Position numbers and translations under genes: made by a program. Source: Microlunatus antarcticus (GTDB taxonomy: Bacteria; Actinomycetota; Actinomycetes; Propionibacteriales; Propionibacteriaceae). From it: a stretch of 64,000 nucleotides of DNA. Below, piece after piece: positions 40,513 to 48,466 of this stretch (within the stretch, counting starts at the first letter, position 1; every line of letters starts with the position of its first letter). The DNA lies in NCBI RefSeq assembly GCF_014193425.1, contig NZ_JACHZG010000001.1, forward strand, positions 1,984,001 through 2,048,000. Direction: 5' to 3'. The notes under the pieces were generated by a model. The model was given only the letters and a program-made list of their open reading frames with translations, made no database searches and was not told the DNA's origin.

Positions 40513-41763
40513 TTGACCACCACCGCTGCACCGCGGCGCTTCGCCGCGCTCCGGGACCGCCACGCGCGGCCGTACCTCTTCACCGCCGGCCTGTCGATGA
40601 TGGGCGACAACATCGAGCACGTCATCACCTACTGGGTGCTCTGGCAGACGTTCCACTCGCCCGCCCTGGTCGGCTTCCAGGTCGTCAGCCACTGGCTGCC
40701 GTTCCTGGTGCTGTCGGTCTGGTTCGGCGGGCTGGCCGAGCGGTACGACTGCCGCCGGCTCATCCAGGTCGCCCAGGGCCTGTTCATGCTCGTGTCCCTG
40801 TGCTGGGGCCTGCTCTTCCTGACCGGGACGCTCGACGTGTGGGAGGCGTGCGTCCTGCTCGTGCTGCACGGCTGCGCCGGAGCGCTCTGGGCCCCGGCCG
40901 AGCAGCTGCTGCTGCACGACTTCGCCGAGCCCGCCGACCTGCCGGGGGCGGTCCGGCTGAACGCCACGTTCCGCAGCCTCGGGATCCTCGCCGGTCCCGT
41001 CGTCGGGTCGGCCCTGCTCCTCGGCCTCGGCGCGGAGCTCGGCATCTTCGCGAACGTGCTGTTCTACCTGCCGATGACGCTGCTGATGCTGCGCACGCCG
41101 TACACCGGCCACACGCGCAGCGGGTACGTCCACCGGGTCCGCCTCACGCTGCTCGACGGGTTCCGGGTGCTGCGCTCGGTGGGCGACGACCGGGTGCTCG
41201 TGTCCATGATCGTCCTGGCCGGGCTCGTCGCGCTCTGCGTCGGCGGGTCGCTGCAGGTGTCCATCCCGGCGTTCGCCGACGCCCTCGGAACGGGCAGCGA
41301 CGGCCTCGGGTACGGGCTGCTGCTGTTCGCGAACGGCGCCGGCGGCGTGGTCGGCGGGTTCCTGCTCGAGGCGACCGGGGTGATCAGGCCGGACGTCCGC
41401 GCCGTCGTCGTCGCCACGGTGCTCTTCGGCGCGACGACCGTGGCCGTCGCGCTCACCCACAGCTACGTCCTGGCCGTCGTCGCGCTCCTGATCGGCGGGG
41501 TGGCGAACATGACGAGCACCTCGATCGGGCAGGCCGTCGTGCAGCTCCGCGCCCCGATGGAGCAGCGCGGCCGCGTGGTCGGGGTCTACAACATGTTCGG
41601 CAGCGGCCTGCGTACCGGCAACGGGGTCACGCTCGCCCTGCTCGGCGCCACCCTCGGGGTCGCGAGCGCGGTCGCGGTCGGCGGCGTCGTCCTCGTGGCG
41701 GGCACGCTCGCCGTCGCGCTGGTGATCGCCCTGCGCCTGCGCGCCGCGCGCCGGGCGGGCTGA
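40513..41763 (+). CDS. MFS transporter (MFS_3/enterobactin-exporter-like)
   Basis: A 416-residue 12-helix transporter. TM1 region YLFTAGLSMMGDNIEHVITY, WFGGLAERYDCRRLIQVAQG (loop 2-3 motif A variant), LVLHGCAGALWAPAEQLLLH and ARLNATF-like AVRLNATFRSLGILAGPVVG place it in the MFS_3 group of EntS-like exporters. The start is a TTG at 40513, since the upstream GTG is out of frame; CAGGAT (40500-40505) 7 nt before suggests a leaderless start. Substrate unknown. Confidence 0.87.
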   Translation: MTTTAAPRRFAALRDRHARPYLFTAGLSMMGDNIEHVITYWVLWQTFHSPALVGFQVVSHWLPFLVLSVWFGGLAERYDCRRLIQVAQGLFMLVSLCWGLLFLTGTLDVWEACVLLVLHGCAGALWAPAEQLLLHDFAEPADLPGAVRLNATFRSLGILAGPVVGSALLLGLGAELGIFANVLFYLPMTLLMLRTPYTGHTRSGYVHRVRLTLLDGFRVLRSVGDDRVLVSMIVLAGLVALCVGGSLQVSIPAFADALGTGSDGLGYGLLLFANGAGGVVGGFLLEATGVIRPDVRAVVVATVLFGATTVAVALTHSYVLAVVALLIGGVANMTSTSIGQAVVQLRAPMEQRGRVVGVYNMFGSGLRTGNGVTLALLGATLGVASAVAVGGVVLVAGTLAVALVIALRLRAARRAG

Positions 41764-41771
41764 CGCCACCG

Positions 41772-41824
41772 TCCGACGGAGCGGTTCGACGGGATCGCTC
41801 GACGGGGCCGTTTGACGCGGTTCC
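41772..41824. repeat. degenerate 13-bp tandem repeat, four copies
   Basis: Right after the MFS stop come four related units: TCCGACGGAGCGGT, TCGACGGGATCGC, TCGACGGGGCCGT and TTGACGCGGTTCC. The period is 13-14 bp with a GACGG core. It lies upstream of the small gene at 41869. Function unknown. Confidence 0.4.
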
Positions 41825-41868
41825 CGTGGGTTACCTCATCCTCTGATCCCGACGATCGAGGTGTCCGT

Positions 41869-42231
41869 GTGAAGAAGCACTGCCTGGTCCGCACGCCCGC
41901 CGACGTGCTGCTCGCCCAGGCGGCTCTGCGGCACGTCGAGCAGCGACGCGCGACGAGCACCACCCCCGTGCCGGCCTGGTCGGACCGGCTGCGACCCCAC
42001 GCGGTGGCCTGGCGGTCGGAGATGCCCGGCCCGTGGGTCGTGGACTGGTGCCTCGAGGCGGAGCCGGCGGCCAACGGGTCCTTCGCGCACCTGAGCGCCA
42101 CGGTCCACGGGCGTCACCACGAGGGCGGGCGGGCCGCGAGGACGGTGCTCGCGGTGTGGGCTCGGCGCGAGCTCAGCGCGCTCGTCCGGACGTCCGAGGC
42201 GCTGCACGGTCCGTACCGGCGGGTCGTCTAG
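41869..42231 (+). CDS. hypothetical protein, 120 residues
   Basis: Not recognised. It is soluble, with no signal or TM segment. It has an N-terminal helix with TPADVLLAQAALRHVEQRRA, a central stretch rich in Trp (PGPWVVDWCLEAEP), and a C-terminal helix (AARTVLAVWARRELSALVRT). The GTG at 41869 with GAGG upstream is the best start; the frame is open to 41812. Neighbours on both sides are transporters or iron-uptake genes with their own promoters. Function unknown. Confidence 0.5.
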   Translation: MKKHCLVRTPADVLLAQAALRHVEQRRATSTTPVPAWSDRLRPHAVAWRSEMPGPWVVDWCLEAEPAANGSFAHLSATVHGRHHEGGRAARTVLAVWARRELSALVRTSEALHGPYRRVV

Positions 42232-42372
42232 GAGCGTCCACGGGCCGGTGCACGAAAAGGGCACGGCTGGGTGGGTCTCTCGACGTGCACAACGACGACG
42301 TCCTGGCAGTTCCGAGCCCGCGCTCCTCGGCTGATGGGGTGGACGGCGTGGACACGCCCGGCTGACTGCTGG

Positions 42373-42391
42373 TTAGGTGAGCCTCACCTAA
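42373..42391. promoter_or_regulatory. IdeR/DtxR iron box
   Basis: TTAGGTGAGCCTCACCTAA is a perfect 19-bp palindrome matching the IdeR/DtxR consensus almost exactly. It lies 13 bp before the start of the siderophore-binding lipoprotein. Iron-loaded IdeR would repress that gene. Confidence 0.95.
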
Positions 42392-42403
42392 ACTGGAGGT
42401 CAC

Positions 42404-43396
42404 ATGCCACTCGTACGTCCGCTCGTCGTCCTGCTCTCCGTGGTCGCCCTGACCGCCTGCTCACCAGCGGCGGACCCCGGGACCGCACCACCCGCGACGT
42501 CGGAGGCCGCGCAGCCCTGGAGCTACACCACCGGGTTCGGCGAGGCCGTCACGCTCCCCACCAGGCCGAAGGTGATCGTGGCCGACGCCTACAGCGCCGC
42601 CGCCCTGTGGGACTACGGGATCCGCCCCGCCGGCGTCTTCGGCTACGGCCTCGAGCCCAACGCCTCGCCCCTGGCCCTCGGCAACGCCGACCGGGCGGCG
42701 ATGCAGGTCGTCGGCACCGGGGGTGAGCTGCAGATCGAGAAGCTGGCCGCGCTGAAGCCCGACGTGGTCATCGGCTTCGGCAACGTCACCACCGCGGGCG
42801 CTGGGTGGACGTGGTGGGACGAGGACGTCACCAAGCAGGCCACCGCCGTAGCCCCGTTCGTCGGCGTCCGCTCGGTCGGTCAGAAGGTGCCCGACGTCAT
42901 CGAGGAGTACCGCCGCCTCGCGGCCGCGCTCGGTGCCGACACCACCTCGGCGAGCGTCGTCCAGGCCCAGAACGCCTTCACGGCTGCCAGCGAGACCCTC
43001 GCCGGCACCGCGAAGCGGCGCGACCTCAAGGCCATCGCCCTGAACGGCACCGCCGCCGATCTCTACGTGGGCGGGCCCGGACTGCCTCAGCTCGGCCTGC
43101 TCAACGACCTGGGCGCCACGACCGTCGGCCCGCCCAGCAAGACCAGCGCCGACGGGGAGGACTGGGCCGAGGTGAGCTGGGAGCTCGTCCCGGACTACCC
43201 GGCCGACATCGTCCTCGCCTACGTCGGGTCGGCGAAGGAGTTCCCGGAGATCTCGGTCTACCGGTCGCTGCCCGCGGTCAAGGCCAGGCAGACGCTGACC
43301 TGGGACGACAAGATGCCCTTCACCTACGCGCAGTACGCCTCGTGGCTGACCGAGGTCGACGCGGTCTACGGCACGGCGAAGAAGGTCGCCGCCTGA
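42404..43396 (+). CDS. iron-siderophore ABC transporter substrate-binding lipoprotein
   Basis: A 330-residue FecB/FepB-type binding protein. Signal peptide with lipobox ALTAC (Cys about 19), so it is tethered outside the membrane. The binding fold shows PTRPKVIVADAYSAAALWDY, LEIEKLAAL-like LQIEKLAALKPDVVIGF and a C-terminal LTWDDKMPFTYAQYASWLTE. GGAGGT precedes the ATG. The perfect IdeR box just upstream means it is made under iron starvation. No permease or ATPase gene follows, so it must work with a transporter encoded elsewhere. Confidence 0.93.
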   Translation: MPLVRPLVVLLSVVALTACSPAADPGTAPPATSEAAQPWSYTTGFGEAVTLPTRPKVIVADAYSAAALWDYGIRPAGVFGYGLEPNASPLALGNADRAAMQVVGTGGELQIEKLAALKPDVVIGFGNVTTAGAGWTWWDEDVTKQATAVAPFVGVRSVGQKVPDVIEEYRRLAAALGADTTSASVVQAQNAFTAASETLAGTAKRRDLKAIALNGTAADLYVGGPGLPQLGLLNDLGATTVGPPSKTSADGEDWAEVSWELVPDYPADIVLAYVGSAKEFPEISVYRSLPAVKARQTLTWDDKMPFTYAQYASWLTEVDAVYGTAKKVAA

Positions 43397-43423
43397 CCGG
43401 TGGCGACTGGGTCAGCGTCAGGC
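43391..43423. terminator. candidate terminator with both convergent stop codons in the stem
   Basis: GCCTGAC (43391-43397, over the lipoprotein stop) pairs with GTCAGGC (43417-43423, over the glycosidase stop). The arms are perfect over 7 bp with a 19-nt loop. Confidence 0.4.
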
Positions 43424-44890
43424 CGCGCTCGGGACGGTCTCCGGGCGGGGCAGGTGGTGCCGACCCACGCCCAGCTCGTGCTCCCGGCCGGCCAGCACCA
43501 GCGTGACCGGGTGGTCGGTGTCGACCACGACCTCGTCCCCGTCGGCGACCGCGTCGACCAGCGTGGTGCCGCACCGGAGGCGCCGGATCCCCTGGCGTCC
43601 GTCGCCGTCGGGGTCCCAGTGCACGGTCCGGGTGGTGGCGTCGACGCGGAACCCGAGCACGTGCTCGATCAGCATGGAGATCGGACCCAGCGCCGACCAG
43701 CCGCAGAAGTCCGGGCGGACGGCCGTACGCCCGTCCTTGTCCGTCGCCGGTGCGGCGTCGACCGCGGCGTAGGCCTCCCAGATCGTCGCGGGGGAGTGCT
43801 CGGCGTAGGTGCGTGCCATGTGCTCGAGCAGGGCCGTCGAGGCGGTCTTCGCCAGCTCGCCGTGACCGTGGTCGGCCAGGGCGCGGGCGCTCATGTAGGC
43901 CAGGGGCACCCAGACGCTCCCGCGCCAGTACTGGCCGTCGGCGCGGAACGCCGGGTCGTCGCGGGCGACCGACGGCCACGGCACCGGACCGCCCAGCCGT
44001 TGCGGATCGGTGAGCAGGTCGGCCAGCGACCGGGCCTGCTCCGGGCTGCAGGCGCCGGCCAGCAGGGGCCAGTAGGCGGCCGGCGTGACGACGCGTCGGA
44101 ACGCGAACGGTGCGGTGTCCAACCGGTCGTAGAACGTCGCGTCGTCGTCGTCCCAGTGGTGCTGGAGCGCGGCGCAGAGGGCCTCGTGGCGCGCCTCGTG
44201 GTCCTCGGCGAGCGCGGTCCGACCGACCAGCCGGGCCAGCCGGGCGATGCTCCGGGCGGACAGCGCCTGCTGGGCCAGGGCGTCGAGCCAGAGGATCCCG
44301 CCGCGGGAGTTGCCGTACCAGTTCGCCTCCCCGGCCCGTGGGGTGTTGTCCATGCCGCTCTGGATGGCGCCCCAGCGGTAGCCCTCCGGCCGCCGCTCGA
44401 TCGCCGTCGGCATCACCGTGGTGGGCAGGACCGTCCCGGGAGCGACGGTGTCGAACCAGGCGAGGTGGCGCTGCAGGTAGCCCGCGTCCAGGAGCCGCGC
44501 CACGTGCTCGAGGTCACCGGTGTGGCGGACGTACTCCTCCTCGGCCCACGCGAAGAGCGGCGGGTTGTCGGGGTGCTGGATCTGCAGGACCGAGGGTGTG
44601 CCGTCGTGCAGGGGACCGTAGAAGTTCTGCAGGCTCTCGATGCCCGGGAACAGGTCGGGGGCGTACTTGCAGAAGTGGGTCATCAGGCAGGTGTCCCAGA
44701 TCCAGATGACGTCCGGGTCGAAGCCCTCGTCCATGTACGGCGACCGCGGCACCCCCGGCTGGTGGACGACGTGCCCCCACGCCGTCTCCCAGGCCGTCCA
44801 GTACAGGGAGACCAGGCCGGGGCTCCGGTCCAGCACCGGCTCCGGCAGCCGGGTCCGGTCGAGCGCGCGGTCGGGAGGAGAAGGACGCAC
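43418..44890 (-). CDS. GH63/MGH1-like (alpha/alpha)6-barrel glycoside hydrolase
   Basis: A 490-residue six-hairpin glycosidase related to GH63/GH37 (mannosylglycerate hydrolase or glucosidase-like). Motifs: DVIWIWDTCLMTHFCKYAPD (acidic active-site loop), WKS-type GMDNTPRAGEANWYGNSRGG near residues 185-205 (Asp), YWRGSVWVPLAYMSARAL and TIWEAYAA near 375 (Glu), DFCGWSALGPISMLIEHVLG. It is cytoplasmic with no signal peptide. Substrate probably a short alpha-glucoside or mannoside. GTG 44890 is taken as start; TACCGT lies 8 nt upstream. Confidence 0.85.
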   Translation of the reverse strand: MRPSPPDRALDRTRLPEPVLDRSPGLVSLYWTAWETAWGHVVHQPGVPRSPYMDEGFDPDVIWIWDTCLMTHFCKYAPDLFPGIESLQNFYGPLHDGTPSVLQIQHPDNPPLFAWAEEEYVRHTGDLEHVARLLDAGYLQRHLAWFDTVAPGTVLPTTVMPTAIERRPEGYRWGAIQSGMDNTPRAGEANWYGNSRGGILWLDALAQQALSARSIARLARLVGRTALAEDHEARHEALCAALQHHWDDDDATFYDRLDTAPFAFRRVVTPAAYWPLLAGACSPEQARSLADLLTDPQRLGGPVPWPSVARDDPAFRADGQYWRGSVWVPLAYMSARALADHGHGELAKTASTALLEHMARTYAEHSPATIWEAYAAVDAAPATDKDGRTAVRPDFCGWSALGPISMLIEHVLGFRVDATTRTVHWDPDGDGRQGIRRLRCGTTLVDAVADGDEVVVDTDHPVTLVLAGREHELGVGRHHLPRPETVPSAA

Positions 44891-44959
44891 GAGGAGAGAC
44901 GGTAGCCCGGCGGGGCGACGAGCTCCTGTGCGCCGATGGGATCGGGAAGGGCGGTCGGC

Positions 44960-45487
44960 ATGATGAGGGCCGTGGTGTCCTCCGGAGGGTCGACGGGTCG
45001 ACCGAAGTCGCCTGGGCGGACGTCGCGGCGCATCAGGTTCGCGGTGGTGCTCGTCGTGGTCTGCGCCCTGACCTCGGTGGTCGGGCACCTGCTCGGCTAC
45101 CGGCTCAACCTCACCACCGCGCGGGTCCCGGCGCCGACTGCGGCCTCGACCCCCGAGCAGGTCGTCCTCACGTACGTCGAGGCCTACGACCACCGGGACT
45201 GGTCGACCATGGCGAAGATCTACCCGGACCGGTCCATCGACCGGTTCCGTGCGATCGGCACCATGTCGGACGTGGTCGTCGTGGAGAGCAGGGCCATGGA
45301 CGGGACGGAGGACGGCAACCCTGCGAGGCCCGGAGTCAGCTACTACAACGTGCGCGTGACGCTGCAGCTCAGCGGTCTCGAGGGCTCCGAGTCCGCCTAC
45401 ACGCCCGGCCCGAACGGGTGGGCCTACGACCTCGAGCGCGCGGGACCGGCCGAACCCTGGCACATCACGGATCAAGGGAACCCATGA
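44960..45487 (+). CDS. hypothetical membrane-anchored protein
   Basis: A 175-residue protein. After a basic N-terminus one TM helix (FAVVLVVVCALTSVVGHLLG, about residues 27-46) anchors it, leaving an extracellular domain of about 120 residues: STPEQVVLTYVEAYDHRDWS, MAKIYPDRSIDRFRAIGTMS, then three beta strands. The helix pair and strands resemble the DUF4878/NTF2-like cell-surface fold, but I do not recognise the family firmly. ATG 44960 and 44963 are both possible. Confidence 0.6.
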   Translation: MMRAVVSSGGSTGRPKSPGRTSRRIRFAVVLVVVCALTSVVGHLLGYRLNLTTARVPAPTAASTPEQVVLTYVEAYDHRDWSTMAKIYPDRSIDRFRAIGTMSDVVVVESRAMDGTEDGNPARPGVSYYNVRVTLQLSGLEGSESAYTPGPNGWAYDLERAGPAEPWHITDQGNP

Positions 45488-45518
45488 CGGCTCGGGAGGC
45501 CGTGGCGCGGAGATCGTC

Positions 45519-45547
45519 TTGACTCAGACTATCTGAGATCGTACGGT
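45519..45547 (+). promoter_or_regulatory. promoter with embedded MarR operator
   Basis: TTGACT (45519-45524), a 17-bp spacer and TACGGT (45542-45547). The perfect inverted repeat CTCAGA-CTA-TCTGAG (45523-45537) overlaps the -35 and fills the spacer. The MarR gene at the end of this transcript is the likely binder. The GTG of the first gene is 7 nt after the -10. Confidence 0.75.
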
Positions 45548-45554
45548 CGGCCAG

Positions 45555-46406
45555 GTGAGATCCCTCCCCGCCCCTGCGCCGTGGACCGGCCCGCTCCCCG
45601 ACGCCCGTCCGCCCGAGGGGGCGGCCGTCTACCAGCTCCCGACCGGGACGTACGAGACGCGGGCGGCCCTCGCCATGAGCGGCGGGTCGTTCCGGGACAA
45701 GCGCCGCTTCGCCGCGACCGCGGTCCTCGTCACTCATCCCGCCGGGGACTTCCTCGTCGACGCCGGGTTCGGAGAGCACGTGGCCGACCACGTCTAGATG
45801 CTGCCGGCGCTCGTTCGCGCGCCGTACGACACGGACAGGACGGCGGCCCAGCAGCTGGCCGACGCCGGCTACGACCTCGCCCGGCTGCGAGGCGTGATCC
45901 TGACCCACGCGCACTGGGACCACGCGAGCGGCCTGGACTCGCTCCCGGTGCCGATCTGGATCAACGCGGGGGAGCGGGAGTACGCCGCGACCGACGGCGA
46001 CGGCAGGGTCTACCGCACCGTGGCCCCGGGCCACCCCGTCCACGAGTACGCGCTCGACGGGCCGGCGTACCTGGGCTTCGAGAAGAGCCTCGACGTCCAC
46101 GGAGACGGTTCCCTGGTCATCGCCCTCGCCGGCGGGCACACCACCGGGTCCGTGGTCGTGTTCGTGACCGTCCCGACGGGGGAGCGGTACGCGTTCATCG
46201 GCGACCTCACCTGGCAGCTCGACGGCATCCGCCACCGCCGGGAACGGCCCTGGCTGCTGCGCGTCCTCGCCGACAGCGACGCCGCCCAGGTCCGGCGCGC
46301 CATCCTCCGTGCCGCTGCGCTGACCGACGTGATGCAGGTCGTCCCGGCCCACGACGTGCACGCGTACGACGGCATCCCCCTGCTGCCGCAGGTGATGTCG
46401 CGGTGA
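45555..46406 (+). pseudogene. MBL-fold metallo-hydrolase interrupted by an in-frame TAG
   Basis: A metallo-beta-lactamase-fold hydrolase of about 283 residues, read in one frame but broken by TAG at 45795-45797 after codon 80. The fragments are ATAVLVTHPAGDFLVDAGFG before the stop and the metal site LTHAHWDHASGLDSL after it, with later ligands in ALAGGHTTGSV and YAFIGDLTW. A CAG to TAG change would explain it. The stop is followed at once by ATG (TAGATG), so a shorter second protein lacking the first strands could be made by reinitiation. GTG 45555 seems leaderless. Its end overlaps the MarR gene by GTGA. Confidence 0.85.
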
Positions 46407-46858
46407 CGGGCGCCGCGGGACCGACGGTCGACGCCGAGATCACCTGGCTGCTGCACAGGGCCGCGCAGCGCATGCACGTCGTGACCGGCGAGCAGGCCGA
46501 GAAGCACGGTCTCAGCCTGCGCGACCACATCGTGATGAGCGCGCTGGACAAGACGCCGGGCATGACCCAGGTCGAGCTGGCCAAGACCCTCGGCCTGGAC
46601 AAGACCACCCTGATGAGCCTGCTCGACCGGCTCGAGCAGCAGGGGCTCGTCGTCCGTCGCGCCGACCCGCGTGACCGCCGCGCACGCCTGCCCGAGCTGA
46701 CCCCCGCCGGGGACGAGCGGCGCGCCACGGTGGCCGCAGCGAGCACCGCAGCCGAGCTGGCCGCGCTCAGCAGCTTCAGCGCAGCGGACGTCGCCGTGCT
46801 GCGGCGGATGCTCTTCGAGCTCATCGGCACCGGCACCGACCCGGGCTCGTGCCTGTGA
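46403..46858 (+). CDS. MarR-family transcriptional regulator
   Basis: A 151-residue winged-helix repressor: LSLRDHIVMSALDKTPGMTQ, VELAKTLGLDKTTLMSLLDR (recognition helix), LEQQGLVVRRADPRDRRARL (wing). GTG 46403 overlaps the hydrolase stop as GTGA, so it is co-translated. It most likely binds CTCAGA-CTA-TCTGAG in the promoter of its own operon. The ligand may be a substrate of the MBL enzyme. Confidence 0.9.
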   Translation: MTGAAGPTVDAEITWLLHRAAQRMHVVTGEQAEKHGLSLRDHIVMSALDKTPGMTQVELAKTLGLDKTTLMSLLDRLEQQGLVVRRADPRDRRARLPELTPAGDERRATVAAASTAAELAALSSFSAADVAVLRRMLFELIGTGTDPGSCL

Positions 46859-46896
46859 CCGGGGCTCCGGCTCGAGCGTCGTGGAAGGCTGGGGGC

Positions 46897-47193
46897 ATGA
46901 CCTCATCGGACGATCGGACCGCGGCCCTGCGCCGGCTCGCCGAGCAGCTGCACCGCTCCCTCGACCAGGCGATCGACGACTGGGACGCCGCCACGCCCGC
47001 GGCGACCGAGGCGACCGGGTCCAGGCCCCAGACCTTCGCCAGGCCCCTGGCGGCGCCGCCCGTCCGCATGGAACAGCTGGCGCGGACCCCCGAGCCCACC
47101 GCGGACCTCGACGACCTGGTCGACCTGCTCGTGCCCCGGCTGGTGGAGCAGCTGGTCCCCGCGCTGCGCGACGCGCTGCGGGACGACCGCTAG
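46897..47193 (+). CDS. hypothetical protein, 98 residues
   Basis: A small acidic helical protein, not recognised: TAALRRLAEQLHRSLDQAID, a low-complexity Ala/Thr/Pro linker, then TADLDDLVDLLVPRLVEQLV and ALRDALRDDR. The N- and C-terminal helices could form a coiled coil. The ATG at 46897 is 6 nt after AAGGCT (46885-46890), fitting a leaderless start. It lies 38 nt after the MarR gene. Confidence 0.55.
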   Translation: MTSSDDRTAALRRLAEQLHRSLDQAIDDWDAATPAATEATGSRPQTFARPLAAPPVRMEQLARTPEPTADLDDLVDLLVPRLVEQLVPALRDALRDDR

Positions 47194-47221
47194 CCGGTCG
47201 ACACCTTCCTAGACTCCCCGG

Positions 47222-48439
47222 GTGCCCGACAGCCGTCGCCTTCCGCTCTGGGCGGGACGTACGGCGGCGCTGCTGGGGATCGTGCTCGTCGCCTTCAGCC
47301 TGCGCCAGGCGGTGGCGGCGGTCTCGCCGATCCTCGGCGCCATCCGCGTGGACGTCCCGGTCTCGAACCTCGACGTCGGTCTGCTCGGCACCCTGCCGCC
47401 CCTGCTGTTCGCGGCGTCCGGGTTCGTCGCCCCACGCGTCGCGCGTGGCGTCGGGCTCGACGGCGGCATCGTCCTGGCGCTGGTGCTCATCACCGCGGGC
47501 CACCTCGTCCGCGCGGCCGCCCCGGGCTTCGGCGTGCTGCTCGCCGGCAGCGTCGTGGCGTTCGCCGGCACCGGCCTCGGGAACGTGCTGCTGCCGTCGC
47601 TCGTCCGGCGCCACTTCCCCGACCGGGTCGCCCTCCTGACGGCGCTGTACGCCTGCATCGTGGGCGTCAGCACCGCCGTGCCGGCCGCCCTCGCGGCGCC
47701 GGTGGCCGAGCGGGAGGGCTGGCGGTTCTCGCTCGGCCTCTGGTCGCTGACCTCGGTGGTCGCGCTCGTCCCGTGGCTCGTCGTCCTCGGGCGGGAGCGC
47801 CGTCGGAGACGGGCGGCGGCCGACGACGTGACAGCTCCGCCCGCCCTCGTCACGCGCCTCTGGCGGTCGCGCGTGGTCCTGTCGATCACCGCCGTGTTCT
47901 CGACCAGCACGATCTGCACCTACGCCGGCTTCGCCTGGCTGCCGGAGATCCTCGTCGACCTCGCGGGGTCGACACCGACCGAGGCGGGCCTGCTGCTCGC
48001 GGTGACCGGCCTCGTGAGCGTCCCGGGCGCCCTCGTCGCGCCTCTGCTCGTGGCGCGGCTGCGCAACGTCGGCTGGCTGATCGCAGCCGGCAGCGGGAGC
48101 TTCGTCCTCGGCTACCTCGGGCTGCTGCTCGCGCCGGGTTCGCTCACCCTGCTGTGGGTGCTGCTCGTCGGCGCCGGGTCGATCCTGTTCCCGGTCTGCC
48201 TCGTGCTCATCAACGCGCGCACGCGGACCCCCGGCGGCACGGTCGCGGTCAGCGGCTTCGCCCAGGGGGTGGCGTACGCGCTCGGCGCCCTCGGGCCGCT
48301 GCTCGTCGGGCTGCTGCACGACGTGACCGGCGGCTGGACCCTGCCGCTGGTGCTCCTCCTCGCCGTCGCCCTCGTGGCGACCGTCCCGGCGATCGCGCTG
48401 TCCAGACCCGCGTTCGTCGAGGACGAGCTCGCCCGCTGA
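47222..48439 (+). CDS. MFS transporter (CynX/NimT family)
   Basis: A 405-residue 12-helix MFS carrier of the cyanate/nitroimidazole type: VLVAFSLRQAVAAVSPILGA (the family start), LGTLPPLLFAASGFVAPRVA, GNVLLPSLVRRHFPDRVALL and LPEILVDLAGSTPTEAGLLL. The substrate is unknown; CynX exports cyanate. GTG 47222 is 6 nt after TAGACT (47210-47215), suggesting a leaderless transcript. Confidence 0.9.
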   Translation: MPDSRRLPLWAGRTAALLGIVLVAFSLRQAVAAVSPILGAIRVDVPVSNLDVGLLGTLPPLLFAASGFVAPRVARGVGLDGGIVLALVLITAGHLVRAAAPGFGVLLAGSVVAFAGTGLGNVLLPSLVRRHFPDRVALLTALYACIVGVSTAVPAALAAPVAEREGWRFSLGLWSLTSVVALVPWLVVLGRERRRRRAAADDVTAPPALVTRLWRSRVVLSITAVFSTSTICTYAGFAWLPEILVDLAGSTPTEAGLLLAVTGLVSVPGALVAPLLVARLRNVGWLIAAGSGSFVLGYLGLLLAPGSLTLLWVLLVGAGSILFPVCLVLINARTRTPGGTVAVSGFAQGVAYALGALGPLLVGLLHDVTGGWTLPLVLLLAVALVATVPAIALSRPAFVEDELAR

Positions 48440-48466
48440 CCGGTCGCCCGGCCACCGGCGGTCAGC
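48435..48466. terminator. candidate terminator with both convergent stop codons in the stem
   Basis: GCTGACCG (48435-48442, over the MFS stop) and CGGTCAGC (48459-48466, over the ketopantoate-reductase stop) are perfect 8-bp arms separated by 16 nt. Confidence 0.5.
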
